A stretch of 55,236 nucleotides of DNA from Pseudomonas sp. GD04091 (GCF_029836165.1 NZ_JAOEBG010000031.1:1-55236); one strand, 5' to 3'; shown: positions 1-8,995, numbered from the stretch's first letter. Made by a program: numbers and translations. The notes: generated by a model not told the origin, from the sequence alone.

Positions 1-425
1 TCTTGAACAGCCAGGTTAAAGGTCAAGTCCTCGCTCATTTTCGAATAGATTTCGTCTTGTGTCTTATGCCGATCACTCGCTGACAGCCCAGGCAAGTAAT
101 GATCTCGAAAAAACCAACGACGCAAGGATTGAGACTGTAAATCCTGAAGATAAACCTGGTAAACGTCTTGGACCTTGAATACCTCCAGATCGTCGACACC
201 ACCTCGGCCGTAGTTAAGTTGAAATATGTCTTCCTGCGAAGGTGGCTGCAGGTAGACCCTGGCCTCATAAACAGGGGTTCGCCACATTAAATACGCCGCA
301 GCCAACACCATAAAAAATATAAAAACAGAGCAAACCAAAAACTTCCTTTGCCAGACACCTTCAAGCAGTAGAAGCACATCGAAATCGTCAGGAAAATTTG
401 AAACCTTCGTACCATCACTGCGCAT
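1..425 (-). CDS. wzz: Wzz-type polysaccharide chain-length determinant, N-terminal part (runs off left edge)
   Basis: Reading leftward from ATG 423-425, an open frame of about 141 codons runs off the window without a stop. A short cytoplasmic N-terminus is followed by a membrane segment at about residues 29-48 (KFLVCSVFIFFMVLAAAYLM) and then WRTPVYEARVYLQPP, the periplasmic start typical of Wzz/FepE proteins. The family sets O-antigen or capsule chain length in the inner membrane, with a second membrane helix at the C-terminus that is not visible here. GGAAA seven bases before the ATG fits a ribosome site. The gene is AT-richer than its neighbours, as is usual for surface-polysaccharide loci. 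It probably begins an O-antigen region to the left. The family call is good; the exact subfamily cannot be decided. Confidence 0.8.
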   Translation of the reverse strand, partial: MRSDGTKVSNFPDDFDVLLLLEGVWQRKFLVCSVFIFFMVLAAAYLMWRTPVYEARVYLQPPSQEDIFQLNYGRGGVDDLEVFKVQDVYQVYLQDLQSQSLRRWFFRDHYLPGLSASDRHKTQDEIYSKMSEDLTFNLAVQ

Positions 426-1118
426 GTGTCACTTTCCTTTTTCTAATTTTTGCGCCAATCACGTCAAACGAATATTCTGGAACCTCTTTCCCGATAAGCA
501 AGTTCAAGTCTTGCATAGCGCAGTAGCAAAAAAACATCACAATGCCACTAGCCCCCTTCTTTACTATTGAAGCAGATAGAGCGCGAAGCACCACCCCAAG
601 TTCCATACCATCAACAGCGATCGACTGACGGCCAGGTATAGATCGGTGAGGTCGCCCGATGGCCCGAAGACCCTCAGCACACCGCTAGACCACCACAAAC
701 GAATCACGCAACCCAGCCCTGGAAGCTCGAGGACGGCATGCCGCCACCCAAACGCCAGCGTATCGCTGTGCCTATTGAGAAATGCAAGAGAACTGGCCAG
801 TTGATCAGGCGTACAGCTGATGGTCAGCCTGAGGCATCCACCCTCACTAACGGCAGGAGCCTGGCCGACAGCTCGCTACGGAGGATCGCCCCCAGGAACC
901 CAGCCTCCAAAAGAGCGAGGATATTGAGATGGCGCTGACGACAAGAACCGATGACAGCTCGGACGCCACCGGGACGAGTCACCGCAAGGAACTGCATTGC
1001 GCTTATCCTTCGCTTACTGAATGGGACGCGCGATATTACGCCACCTCTAACAGAGCAAACAAAGGCATATGTTCCCTAACTGTCGTGGGAAAAATCCTCA
1101 ATTTTTAGAATGTCCCGC
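426..1118. other. Gene-poor stretch between wzz and lapA
   Basis: I see no convincing gene here. A 63-codon minus-strand frame (415-606) overlaps the wzz start by 11 bases. A 66-codon plus-strand frame (738-938) is rich in Arg, Pro and Ser, and a roughly 60-codon plus-strand frame follows at about 929-1111. None has a recognisable domain or a good ribosome site. Base composition shifts from AT-rich near wzz to mixed near lapA. The stretch may be a decayed boundary between conserved chromosome and a variable surface-polysaccharide region. Confidence 0.5.
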
Positions 1119-1361
1119 TTAGCGGATGGCCGCCTGAAGCTTGCGCTTTCCGCGCACAAGGCGATAGGCGCCCAGCAACGGCCCCACTACCAGGCCAATG
1201 ATCAAGGCTGCCAACACCAACACGGCAACAGGCATGGTCGGCGCAACCCAACCGAACAACACCAACGAAACACCCTGCTGATTCTCCAGTACGAAAAACA
1301 GCACCACCGCTGCCAACAGCAGCATGAACAACACCGCCAGGGCACGCTTGAGGTTACGCAT
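1119..1361 (-). CDS. lapA: LapA-domain (DUF1049) inner-membrane protein
   Basis: An 80-residue protein with two hydrophobic segments, at about residues 6-27 (RALAVLFMLLLAAVVLFFVL) and 40-64, joined by a short loop and ending in a basic tail (YRLVRGKRKLQAAIR). This is the LapA/YciS pattern. In E. coli LapA works with LapB at the inner membrane to control LpxC turnover and lipopolysaccharide assembly; it is unrelated to the large P. putida adhesin of the same name. It lies 16 bases after ihfB on the same strand, so the two are probably co-transcribed. LapB is not downstream in this window, unlike in E. coli. Confidence 0.85.
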   Translation of the reverse strand: MRNLKRALAVLFMLLLAAVVLFFVLENQQGVSLVLFGWVAPTMPVAVLVLAALIIGLVVGPLLGAYRLVRGKRKLQAAIR

Positions 1362-1377
1362 CAGACTGCTCCTTCAC

Positions 1378-1674
1378 TCAATGGGGTACGTGCTCTTCCT
1401 CATTGACCCGATCACGCAACTCCTTGCCGGGCTTGAAATGAGGAACGTACTTGCCCTCGAGGCTGACCGACTGTCCGGTCTTGGGATTGCGCCCTACCCG
1501 CGGCGCGCGGTAGTGCAGCGAAAAACTGCCAAAGCCGCGGATCTCGATACGATCCCCGGTCGCCAGGCACTGCGACATCTGCTCAAGCATGGTCTTGATG
1601 GCCAACTCGACGTCCTTGGACGAGAGCAGCCCCTGATGGGTGACAATACGTTCGATCAGCTCCGACTTCGTCAT
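1378..1674 (-). CDS. ihfB: Integration host factor subunit beta
   Basis: A 98-residue HU/IHF-family protein starting MTKSELIERIVTHQG. The arm region RIEIRGFGSFSLHYRAPRVGRNPKTG is characteristic of IHF-beta and carries the DNA-intercalating Pro in the RNPKTG segment. IHF is a heterodimer with IhfA that bends DNA sharply in sigma-54 promoters, recombination and phage integration. AAGGG lies just before the ATG. The gene follows rpsA as in other gamma-proteobacteria, but a strong terminator between them means it probably has its own promoter in 1675-1865. I could not assign that promoter with confidence. Confidence 0.97.
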   Translation of the reverse strand: MTKSELIERIVTHQGLLSSKDVELAIKTMLEQMSQCLATGDRIEIRGFGSFSLHYRAPRVGRNPKTGQSVSLEGKYVPHFKPGKELRDRVNEEEHVPH

Positions 1675-1865
1675 ATTTTTCCCTTCGTTATCAAGCAGCT
1701 AGATCATTGCTTAATCAGTTTGTAGCACGCTCCGACTGATTTGAACAGGGCGGTTCTTGACTAAACAAAAAAATTCAAGATAAGGAATTTTTCACAAGCC
1801 GTGACAAGGCGCCTGGAACCGGGACAGGCACTGGATTCTTAGCCGCTGCGAGAAATCGCAGACAC

Positions 1866-1897
1866 AAAAAAGGGCGACCCGAGGGTCGCCCTTTTTC
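1866..1897 (-). terminator. Rho-independent terminator after rpsA
   Basis: A perfect 10-bp stem (AGGGCGACCC at 1871-1880, GGGTCGCCCT at 1883-1892) with a 2-base loop is flanked by A and T runs on both sides. It lies just downstream of the rpsA stop on the minus strand. The symmetric flanks would let it work in both directions. Confidence 0.9.
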
Positions 1898-1913
1898 ACC
1901 GATCAAACAGAAC

Positions 1914-3590
1914 TCAGTTCTGCTTGGCCATTGCTTCGCGCAGCAGCGCAGCCATGGTGGTGTCGGCAGCCGCTTCCGGAGCGTTTTTCAGGCTCTGGAT
2001 GGCTTCGCGCTCTTCAGCATCGTCCTTCGACTTGATGGACAGGCTGATGACGCGGGACTTACGGTCGACGCTGATGATCTTGGCTTCGATCTCTTCGCCT
2101 TCCTTCAGCACGTTACGGGCGTCTTCAACGCGGTCACGGCTGATTTCGGAAGCCTTCAGAGTAGCTTCGATGTCGTCGGCCAGGGTCACGATAGCGCCCT
2201 TGGCGTCAACTTCCTTGACGATACCCTTGACGATAGCGCCCTTGTCGTTGACAGCAACGAAGTTGGAGAACGGATCGTCTTCCAGCTGCTTGATGCCCAG
2301 GGAGATACGCTCGCGCTCTGGGTCAACCGACAGGATGACGGTTTCCAGCTCGTCGCCCTTCTTGAAGCGACGCACGGCTTCTTCGCCAGCTTCGTTCCAG
2401 GAGATGTCGGACAGGTGAACCAGGCCGTCGATGCCGCCGTCCAGACCGATGAAGATACCGAAGTCGGTGATCGACTTGATGGTACCGGTGATCTTGTCAC
2501 CCTTGTTGAACTGGCCGGAGAAATCTTCCCATGGGTTCGATTTGCACTGCTTGATACCCAGGGAGATACGACGACGCTCTTCGTCGATGTCCAGAACCAT
2601 GACTTCCACTTCGTCGCCAACCTGAACGACTTTCGACGGGTGGATGTTCTTGTTGGTCCAGTCCATTTCGGAAACGTGCACCAGGCCTTCAACGCCTTCT
2701 TCCAGCTCAGCGAAGCAGCCGTAGTCGGTCAGGTTGGTGACGCGAGCCATGACGCGAGTGCTTTCTGGGTAACGGGCTTTGATGGCAACCCACGGGTCTT
2801 CGCCCAGTTGCTTCAGGCCCAGCGAAACGCGGTTGCGCTCACGGTCGTACTTCAGGACCTTGACGTCGATCTCGTCACCAACGTTGACGATCTCGGACGG
2901 GTGCTTGATACGCTTCCAGGCCATGTCGGTGATGTGCAGCAGACCATCGACGCCGCCCAGGTCAACGAACGCACCGTAGTCGGTGAGGTTCTTGACGATA
3001 CCTTTGACCTGTTGGCCTTCCTGCAGCGATTCCAGCAGAGCTTCGCGCTCGGCGCTGTTTTCGGCTTCCAGGACGCTGCGACGGGAAACGACAACGTTGT
3101 TGCGCTTCTGGTCCAGCTTGATGACCTTGAATTCCAGCTCTTTGCCTTCCAGGTGGGTGGTGTCGCGCACTGGGCGGACATCAACCAGGGAGCCCGGCAG
3201 GAACGCACGGATGCCGTTAACGTCGACAGTGAAGCCGCCCTTAACCTTACCGTTGATAACGCCCTTGACCACTTCTTCGGCAGCGAAAGCAGCTTCCAGA
3301 ACAATCCAGCACTCGGCGCGCTTGGCTTTTTCACGGGACAGCTTGGTTTCGCCAAAGCCGTCTTCGACCGCGTCCAGCGCAACGTGAACTTCGTCACCGA
3401 CCTTGATGGTCAGCTCGCCAGCTTCGTTGATGAACTGCTCGAGCGGGATGACGCCCTCGGACTTCAGGCCAGCGTGAACGGTAACCCAGTCGCCGTCGAT
3501 GTCGACAACGATACCGGTGATGATGGCACCCGGCTGAAGATTGAGGGTTTTCAGGCTTTCTTCAAAGAGTTCTGCAAAGCTTTCGCTCAT
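1914..3590 (-). CDS. rpsA: 30S ribosomal protein S1
   Basis: 558 residues from MSESFAELFEESLKTL, the usual length. Six S1/OB-fold repeats follow one another; the later ones carry phrases such as LTDYGAFVDLGGVDGLLHITDM and ITDFGIFIGLDGGIDGLVHLSDI. S1 unfolds structured or weak-SD mRNAs on the 30S subunit. The frame can be extended 18 codons upstream, but ATG 3588-3590 begins the conserved sequence and has AGGA six bases before it. The order cmk-rpsA-ihfB is conserved. Two small hairpins just upstream may take part in S1 feedback control. Confidence 0.98.
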   Translation of the reverse strand: MSESFAELFEESLKTLNLQPGAIITGIVVDIDGDWVTVHAGLKSEGVIPLEQFINEAGELTIKVGDEVHVALDAVEDGFGETKLSREKAKRAECWIVLEAAFAAEEVVKGVINGKVKGGFTVDVNGIRAFLPGSLVDVRPVRDTTHLEGKELEFKVIKLDQKRNNVVVSRRSVLEAENSAEREALLESLQEGQQVKGIVKNLTDYGAFVDLGGVDGLLHITDMAWKRIKHPSEIVNVGDEIDVKVLKYDRERNRVSLGLKQLGEDPWVAIKARYPESTRVMARVTNLTDYGCFAELEEGVEGLVHVSEMDWTNKNIHPSKVVQVGDEVEVMVLDIDEERRRISLGIKQCKSNPWEDFSGQFNKGDKITGTIKSITDFGIFIGLDGGIDGLVHLSDISWNEAGEEAVRRFKKGDELETVILSVDPERERISLGIKQLEDDPFSNFVAVNDKGAIVKGIVKEVDAKGAIVTLADDIEATLKASEISRDRVEDARNVLKEGEEIEAKIISVDRKSRVISLSIKSKDDAEEREAIQSLKNAPEAAADTTMAALLREAMAKQN

Positions 3591-3608
3591 TTTAATTCCT
3601 GTAGATTC

Positions 3609-3649
3609 GGGCGAAACAGACGCCCATAGCCACATTCCAGACAATGTGG
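3609..3649 (-). promoter_or_regulatory. Paired hairpins in the rpsA leader
   Basis: Two short inverted repeats lie 19-59 bases upstream of the rpsA ATG. The proximal one has stem GGGCG/CGCCC (3609-3613 with 3621-3625). The distal one has stem CCACATT/AATGTGG (3630-3636 with 3643-3649) and loop GTCTGG in the RNA. Stacked hairpins in the leader are the known architecture for autogenous repression of rpsA in enterobacteria. The function here is inferred from position and shape only. Confidence 0.4.
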
Positions 3650-3714
3650 GTTTCGTTTAAGTAAAGAAAAGCGGGCAGGACGTTGACTGGTGCCCCTGCC
3701 TGCTCTTCTCTCCA

Positions 3715-4401
3715 TCAGATGAGCCCGCGCAGGGCGAGCTCGCTTCTGATGCGTTGCAGCACCTGCTCGATGGACAGCTCCGTGGAATCCAGCTGAATGG
3801 CATCGGCCGCCGGCTTGAGCGGGGCCACTGCGCGCTGGGTGTCACGCTCGTCGCGCGCACGAATCTCATCTAGCAGACTTGACAGACTAACATCTTCACC
3901 CTTGCCCTTCAACTGCATGTAGCGACGGCGGGCACGCTCCTCGGCGCTGGCAGTGAGGAAGACCTTCAAAGGCGCATCGGGGAATACCACGGTGCCCATG
4001 TCCCGACCATCGGCAATCAGGCCAGGGGCTTCGCGGAAAGCCCGCTGGCGTTGCAGCAGCGCTTCACGTACCGCAGGCAACGAGGCGACCATCGACGCAC
4101 CGGCACCGACCGTCTCCGTACGGATGACATTGCTGACGTCCTCGCCCTCGAGAATGATCTGCTGCAGTTTGCCCGGCTCCGCCGCGATGAACTGCACATC
4201 CAGATGGGCTGCCAGGGCCTTGAGCAGCTCTTCATTGGTCAGATCGACACCATGGTTGCTGGCGTTGAACGCCAGCAGGCGGTACAGGGCGCCGGAATCG
4301 AGCAGGCGCCAGCCCAGCTCGCGGGCCAGCAGGCCCGCCACGGTACCCTTGCCCGAGCCGCTCGGCCCATCGATGGTGATGACCGGTGCTTGCGAATTCA
4401 C
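3715..4401 (-). CDS. cmk: Cytidylate kinase
   Basis: 228 residues from a GTG start (4399-4401). The protein begins VNSQAPVITIDGPSGSGKGT, containing the P-loop GPSGSGKGT, followed by LDSGALYR and later IADGRDMGTVVFPDA, the nucleotide-binding segments of the Cmk family. It phosphorylates CMP and dCMP. The frame extends 14 codons further upstream (MQGSRHPRRRR...), but those residues lie inside the end of aroA and are not family-like. The GTG overlaps the tyrA-aroA TGA as GTGA, which implies coupled translation. rpsA follows about 120 bases downstream. Confidence 0.96.
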   Translation of the reverse strand: MNSQAPVITIDGPSGSGKGTVAGLLARELGWRLLDSGALYRLLAFNASNHGVDLTNEELLKALAAHLDVQFIAAEPGKLQQIILEGEDVSNVIRTETVGAGASMVASLPAVREALLQRQRAFREAPGLIADGRDMGTVVFPDAPLKVFLTASAEERARRRYMQLKGKGEDVSLSSLLDEIRARDERDTQRAVAPLKPAADAIQLDSTELSIEQVLQRIRSELALRGLI

Positions 4402-6638
4402 GACTTGCCCTCTTCGGCGACGCGGATGCCGACTTCCTTGCACAGCGCCAGGAAGTTCGGGAACGACGTGGCGACGTTGGCGCAGTCATGGATCACGATC
4501 GGCGCACTGGCGCGCAGCGAGGCGATGCTGAAAGCCATCGCGATGCGGTGGTCGCCATGGCCGTGCACTTCGCCGCCGCCGATCTGGCCACCGTCAATGA
4601 TGATGCCGTCCGGGGTCGGCTCGCACTTCACGCCCAGGGCGATCAGGCCGTCAGCCATGACCTGGATGCGGTCCGACTCCTTGACCCGCAACTCTTCGGC
4701 GCCACGCAGCACGGTGCGTCCTTCGGCGCAGGCGGCGGCGACGAACAGCACCGGGAACTCGTCGATGGCCAGCGGCACCAGCTCCTCGGGGATCTCGATA
4801 CCTTTGAGCTTCGCCCCGCGCACGCGCAGGTCCGCCACCGGCTCGCCACCCACGACACGCTGGTTCTCCAGGGTGATGTCGCCCCCCATCAGGCGCAGGA
4901 TGTCGATCACGCCGGTACGGGTCGGGTTGATGCCGACGTGCTCCAGGACCAGTTCGGAACCTTCGGCAATGGACGCGGCCACCAGGAAGAATGCCGCGGA
5001 CGAAATGTCAGCCGGCACTTCGATGCGGGTGGCGGCAAGCTTGCCGCCAGACTGCAGCGACGCGACCGGACCGTTCGAGTCGACCGAATAGCCGAAGCCG
5101 CGCAGCATGCGCTCGGTGTGGTCACGGGTCGGCGCAGGCTCGGTGACGGTGGTGGTGCCTTCAGCGTACAGACCGGCCAGCAGCAGGCAGGATTTGACCT
5201 GGGCACTGGCCATCGGCAGCGTGTAGTTCAGCGCCTTGAGCTTGTGCCCACCACGGATGGTCAGCGGTGGACGGCCCTCAGGGCCCGTCTCGACCACCGC
5301 CCCCATCTCCCGCAACGGGTTGGCCACGCGGTTCATCGGGCGCTTGGACAGCGAAGCGTCTCCGGTCATGGTGGTGTCGAACGGCTGCGCCGCCAACAGG
5401 CCGGACAACAGGCGCATCGAGGTGCCGGAGTTGCCGACATACAGCGGCCCGGGCGGCGGCTTGAGGCCGTGCAGGCCCACGCCATGGATGGTCACGCGAC
5501 CATGGTGCGGGCCCTCGATGACCACGCCCATGTCGCGGAAGGCCTGCAGCGTGGCCAGGGCATCCTCGCCCTCGAGGAAGCCTTCGACCTCGGTGGTGCC
5601 CTCGGCCAGCGAGCCGAGCATGATCGAACGGTGGGAAATCGATTTGTCGCCAGGTACGCGGATCCGTCCGGACACGCGGCCACCCGGTTGGGCCAGGAAA
5701 ATCAGATCGTTGGCGTTCATAGCGTCCACATAGGCCCGGCGGGCCAGGATTTTACTGAAATGCTCGCGGGCAACCCGGGCGCGGGTGAATACACCCAGCA
5801 ACTGGTGCCCATCCCCTGCATCGACCGCGTCGCGCAAAGCGTCGAGGTCGCTGCGAAATGTATCGAGAGTGCGCAGGACCGCCTCGCGATTGGCGAGGAA
5901 GATGTCATGCCACATGATCGGATCGCTGCCGGCGATTCTCGTGAAATCGCGGAAGCCTCCCGCAGCGTACCGGAAGATATCCAGGTTTTCATTGCGCTTT
6001 GCCAGCGAATCGACCAGGCCGAAGGCCAGCAGGTGCGGCAAGTGGCTGGTGGCGGCCAGGACTTCGTCATGACGCTCCACCGGCATGTGCTCGACGTCGG
6101 CACCGAGCGCGCGCCACAGGCGGTCTACCAAGGCGAGCGCGGCAGGGTCGGTTTGCGCCAATGGCGTCAGGATGACCTTGTGCCGGCGGAACAAGGCGGC
6201 ATTGGAAGCCTCCACCCCGCTCTGCTCGGAGCCGGCGATCGGATGCCCCGGCACGAAGCGCGGCAGGCGCTCGACGAACGCCTCGCGGGCGGCACGCACC
6301 ACATTGCCCTTGGCACTGCCGACATCGGTGATCACCGCATCGCCCAGCTCGAGCTGAGCCAGGCGCGCCAGGACCTTCTCCATGGCCAGGATCGGCACCG
6401 CCAACTGGATGACGTCGGCGCCGACGCAGGCGGCGGCGAGGTCTGCCTCGCAGCGATCGACCACCCCCAGCGCTACGGCCTGCTTGCGCGATTCGGCATC
6501 CAGATCGACGCCGACCACTTCGCGACACAGGCCACTTTCGCGCAGGCCCTTGGCGAAGGAACCGCCGATCAGGCCGAGACCGACCACGACGAGGCGGCCG
6601 ATCAGCGGCGCGGATTTGTTTGCTACAGCATCAACCAC
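4398..6638 (-). CDS. tyrA-aroA: Bifunctional prephenate dehydrogenase / EPSP synthase (TyrA-AroA fusion)
   Basis: 746 residues holding two enzymes. Residues about 1-310 are a TyrA: the NAD-binding motif VVVGLGLIGGSFAKGL, then DVGSAKGNVV and VPGHPIAGSEQSGVEA. Residues about 315-746 are a class I AroA: GRIRVPGDKSISHRSIMLGS, then GNSGTSMRLLSGLLA and the C-terminal HGDHRIAMAF. The protein thus carries out a tyrosine-branch oxidation and the sixth shikimate step. This fusion is a known feature of Pseudomonas and some relatives. It sits after pheA and serC and overlaps cmk. No frameshift or missing catalytic motif was noticed. Confidence 0.97.
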   Translation of the reverse strand: MVDAVANKSAPLIGRLVVVGLGLIGGSFAKGLRESGLCREVVGVDLDAESRKQAVALGVVDRCEADLAAACVGADVIQLAVPILAMEKVLARLAQLELGDAVITDVGSAKGNVVRAAREAFVERLPRFVPGHPIAGSEQSGVEASNAALFRRHKVILTPLAQTDPAALALVDRLWRALGADVEHMPVERHDEVLAATSHLPHLLAFGLVDSLAKRNENLDIFRYAAGGFRDFTRIAGSDPIMWHDIFLANREAVLRTLDTFRSDLDALRDAVDAGDGHQLLGVFTRARVAREHFSKILARRAYVDAMNANDLIFLAQPGGRVSGRIRVPGDKSISHRSIMLGSLAEGTTEVEGFLEGEDALATLQAFRDMGVVIEGPHHGRVTIHGVGLHGLKPPPGPLYVGNSGTSMRLLSGLLAAQPFDTTMTGDASLSKRPMNRVANPLREMGAVVETGPEGRPPLTIRGGHKLKALNYTLPMASAQVKSCLLLAGLYAEGTTTVTEPAPTRDHTERMLRGFGYSVDSNGPVASLQSGGKLAATRIEVPADISSAAFFLVAASIAEGSELVLEHVGINPTRTGVIDILRLMGGDITLENQRVVGGEPVADLRVRGAKLKGIEIPEELVPLAIDEFPVLFVAAACAEGRTVLRGAEELRVKESDRIQVMADGLIALGVKCEPTPDGIIIDGGQIGGGEVHGHGDHRIAMAFSIASLRASAPIVIHDCANVATSFPNFLALCKEVGIRVAEEGKS

Positions 6639-6684
6639 GAGTGCGAACCCTGTTCAGAAATCTAGGCAATCTGCAAGACCCATT

Positions 6685-6803
6685 GGGGCTGCGTTGCAGC
6701 CCATCGCGACACAAGGCCGCTCCCACAGCCCCCGTACAGCTTCAAGGCCTGCACAATACCTGTGGGAGCGGCCTTGTGTCGCGATGGGCCGCGAAGCGGC
6801 CCC
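6685..6803. repeat. REP-like inverted pair
   Basis: Two oppositely oriented copies of a GC-rich element containing CACAAGGCCGCTCCCACA (6710-6727) and its complement TGTGGGAGCGGCCTTGTG (6761-6778). The perfect arms reach 27 bases (6701-6727 with 6761-6787). The outer parts (GGGGCTGCGTTGCAGCCC; GGGCCGCGAAGCGGCCC) can each fold alone. It fills the pheA to tyrA-aroA gap. Confidence 0.85.
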
Positions 6804-6815
6804 GCCAATCTCAAA

Positions 6816-7910
6816 TCAAAGCACCGCCTTCGGATAGGAACCCAGCACCTTCAGCGCCACGGCCTCCTGGCTGATCTGCTCCAGCACCGCCTTGATCAGC
6901 GGATCACGGTGATGGCCGACGAAGTCGATGAAGAACACGTAGGTCCATTTGCCGCTGCGCGACGGTCGGGTCTCGATGCGGGTCAGGTCGATACCGTTCT
7001 CGTGGAACGGCACCAGCAGTTCATGCAAAGCCCCCGGCTTGTTGCTCATGGAGACAATGATCGAGGTCTTGTCGTCACCAGTCGGCGGTACTTCCTGGCT
7101 GCCGATCATGAGGAAGCGCGTGGAGTTGTCCGGACGGTCTTCGATTTTCTCGGCCAGGCGGGTCAGACCATACAGGTTCGCCGCCATGTCGCCAGCGATC
7201 GCCGCCGAGTTCCACTCACCCTTGACCCGCTTGGCCGCCTCGGCGTTGCTCGATACGGCCACACGTTCGACGTTCGGGTAGTGGGCGTCCAGCCACTTGC
7301 GGCACTGGGCCAGCGACTGGGCGTGGGAGTAGATGCGGGTGATGCTGTCGGTCTTGGTGTTCTCGCCCACCAGCAGGTGGTGGTGGATACGCAGCTCGAC
7401 CTCGCCACAGATGACCATGTCGTGCTCGAGGAAGCTGTCCAGCGTATGGCTGACCGCGCCCTCGGTGGAATTTTCCACCGGCACCACACCAAAGTTGACG
7501 GCGCCGGCCGCCACTTCGCGAAACACCTCGTCGATGGCCGCCATCGGGCGGCTGACCACGGCATGGCCGAAGTGCTTCATGGCCGCCGCCTGGGTGAACG
7601 TCCCTTCCGGGCCTAGATAGGCGACCTTCAGCGGCTCTTCGAGCGCCAGGCAGGAAGACATGATCTCGCGGAACAAACGCGCCATCTCTTCGTTATCCAG
7701 CGGCCCCTTGTTGCGCTCCATGACGCGCTTGAGCACCGCGGCTTCACGCTCGGGACGATAGAACACCGGCGCCTCGCCTTCGGCCAGCGACGCCGTCTTG
7801 GCCTTGGCCACTTCCTGAGCACAACGGGCGCGCTCGCTGATCAGCTCGAGGATCTTCTCGTCGAGGCTGTCGATGCGCACACGCAGGGCCTTGAGTTCCT
7901 GATCGGACAT
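6816..7910 (-). CDS. pheA: Bifunctional chorismate mutase / prephenate dehydratase (P-protein)
   Basis: 364 residues from MSDQELKALRVRIDSLDEKILELISERARCAQEVA. Residues about 1-90 are an AroQ-type chorismate mutase. Then comes prephenate dehydratase (KVAYLGPEGTFTQAAA, VPVENSTEGAVSHTLD, and a TRFLMIG segment) and a C-terminal ACT domain with GALHELLVPFHENGIDLTRIESRP-like residues (here ETRPS), the usual phenylalanine feedback site. The frame is open far upstream, but the real start is ATG 7908-7910, which shares its A with the serC TGA (TGATG). The gene is therefore translationally coupled to serC. A REP pair separates it from tyrA-aroA. Confidence 0.97.
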   Translation of the reverse strand: MSDQELKALRVRIDSLDEKILELISERARCAQEVAKAKTASLAEGEAPVFYRPEREAAVLKRVMERNKGPLDNEEMARLFREIMSSCLALEEPLKVAYLGPEGTFTQAAAMKHFGHAVVSRPMAAIDEVFREVAAGAVNFGVVPVENSTEGAVSHTLDSFLEHDMVICGEVELRIHHHLLVGENTKTDSITRIYSHAQSLAQCRKWLDAHYPNVERVAVSSNAEAAKRVKGEWNSAAIAGDMAANLYGLTRLAEKIEDRPDNSTRFLMIGSQEVPPTGDDKTSIIVSMSNKPGALHELLVPFHENGIDLTRIETRPSRSGKWTYVFFIDFVGHHRDPLIKAVLEQISQEAVALKVLGSYPKAVL

Positions 7911-8995
7911 CAACCGTGCTCCTTCTCGAATTCGCTCATGTATTGCACCAGCGCCTCGACAGCCTCCAGCCCCAGGGCGTTGTAGATCGAGGCACGCATG
8001 CCGCCGACCGAGCGGTGACCCTTGAGATTCAACAGGCCACGGGCGTCGGCACCGGCCAGGAAGGCCTTGTCCAGGCGCTCGTCGGCAAGGCGGAACGGCA
8101 CGTTCATCCACGAACGGGCATTGTGGCTGATCGGGTTGGTGTAGAACTCGCTGCCGTCGATGAAACCGTACAGGCGGTCTTTCTTGGCGCGGTTGCGCTG
8201 CTCCATGGCCTCGACGCCGCCCTGCTCCTTGAGCCACTCGAAGACCAGCCCCGAAAGGTACCAGGAGTAGGTGGCCGGCGTGTTGTACATCGAGCCGTTG
8301 TCGGCCGAGACCTTGTAGTCGAGCATGGTCGGGCAACTGCTGCGAGCATGCCCCAGCAGGTCTTCACGCACGATCACCACCACCAGGCCGCTGGGGCCGA
8401 TGTTCTTCTGCGCGCCGGCGTAGATCAGGCCGAACTGCGACACGTCGATCGGGCGGGAGAGGATGTCCGAGGACATGTCGACCACCAGCGGGACGTCACC
8501 CGTCTCGGGAACCCAGTCGAACTGCAAGCCGCCAATGGTCTCGTTGGATGCGTAATGAACGTAAGCGGCGCTCTTGGTCAGGTTCCATTCGTTCTGGCCA
8601 GGAATGGCCAGGTAGTCGTATGGCTTGGCGCTGGCGGCGACATTGACGCTGCCGAAGCGACGCGCTTCCTCGATGGCCTTCTTCGACCAGATGCCGGTCT
8701 CGATGTAGTCGGCGGTGCCGTTTTCCGGCAGCAGGTTCAGCGGAATCTCGGCGAACTGCTGGCTGGCGCCGCCCTGCAGGAACAGCACCTTGTAGTTGGA
8801 GGGGACGGACAGCAGGTCACGCAGATCCTGCTCGGCCTTTTCGGCGATGGCCACATAGTCGTCGCTGCGATGGCTCATCTCCATCACCGACAGACCCTTG
8901 CCGCGCCAGTCCAGCATTTCGGCCTGGGCACGCTGCAGGACAGCATCGGGAAGCGCGGCGGGGCCGGCGCAGAAGTTAAAGGCTCGTTTGCTCAC
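7910..8995 (-). CDS. serC: Phosphoserine aminotransferase
   Basis: 361 residues of class V aminotransferase, beginning (V/M)SKRAFNFCAGPAALPDAVL. GGASQQFAEIPLNLL and IYAGAQKNIGPSGLVVVIV, which holds the PLP lysine (AQKN), identify SerC. It makes 3-phosphoserine for serine synthesis and also acts in pyridoxal phosphate synthesis. The start is one of two GTG codons: 8993-8995 matches the family N-terminus, while 8999-9001 would add two residues. Neither has a strong ribosome site. The order gyrA-serC-pheA-tyrA-aroA on one strand is typical of Pseudomonas. Confidence 0.96.
   Translation of the reverse strand: MSKRAFNFCAGPAALPDAVLQRAQAEMLDWRGKGLSVMEMSHRSDDYVAIAEKAEQDLRDLLSVPSNYKVLFLQGGASQQFAEIPLNLLPENGTADYIETGIWSKKAIEEARRFGSVNVAASAKPYDYLAIPGQNEWNLTKSAAYVHYASNETIGGLQFDWVPETGDVPLVVDMSSDILSRPIDVSQFGLIYAGAQKNIGPSGLVVVIVREDLLGHARSSCPTMLDYKVSADNGSMYNTPATYSWYLSGLVFEWLKEQGGVEAMEQRNRAKKDRLYGFIDGSEFYTNPISHNARSWMNVPFRLADERLDKAFLAGADARGLLNLKGHRSVGGMRASIYNALGLEAVEALVQYMSEFEKEHG

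Noticed and set aside
415..606. 63-codon minus-strand ORF overlapping the wzz start
   Set aside because: A faint resemblance to IS66 TnpB (spacing of SIAVDG and later hydrophobic strand) was considered, but key residues are missing, codon use is unlike the neighbours and there is no ribosome site.
738..938. 66-codon plus-strand ORF
   Set aside because: Low-complexity Arg/Pro/Ser protein with no domain or ribosome site; probably chance in GC-rich DNA.
6685..6803. Repeated palindromes as a CRISPR array
   Set aside because: Copies are inverted pairs in gaps spread over the window, with no regular spacers and no cas genes.
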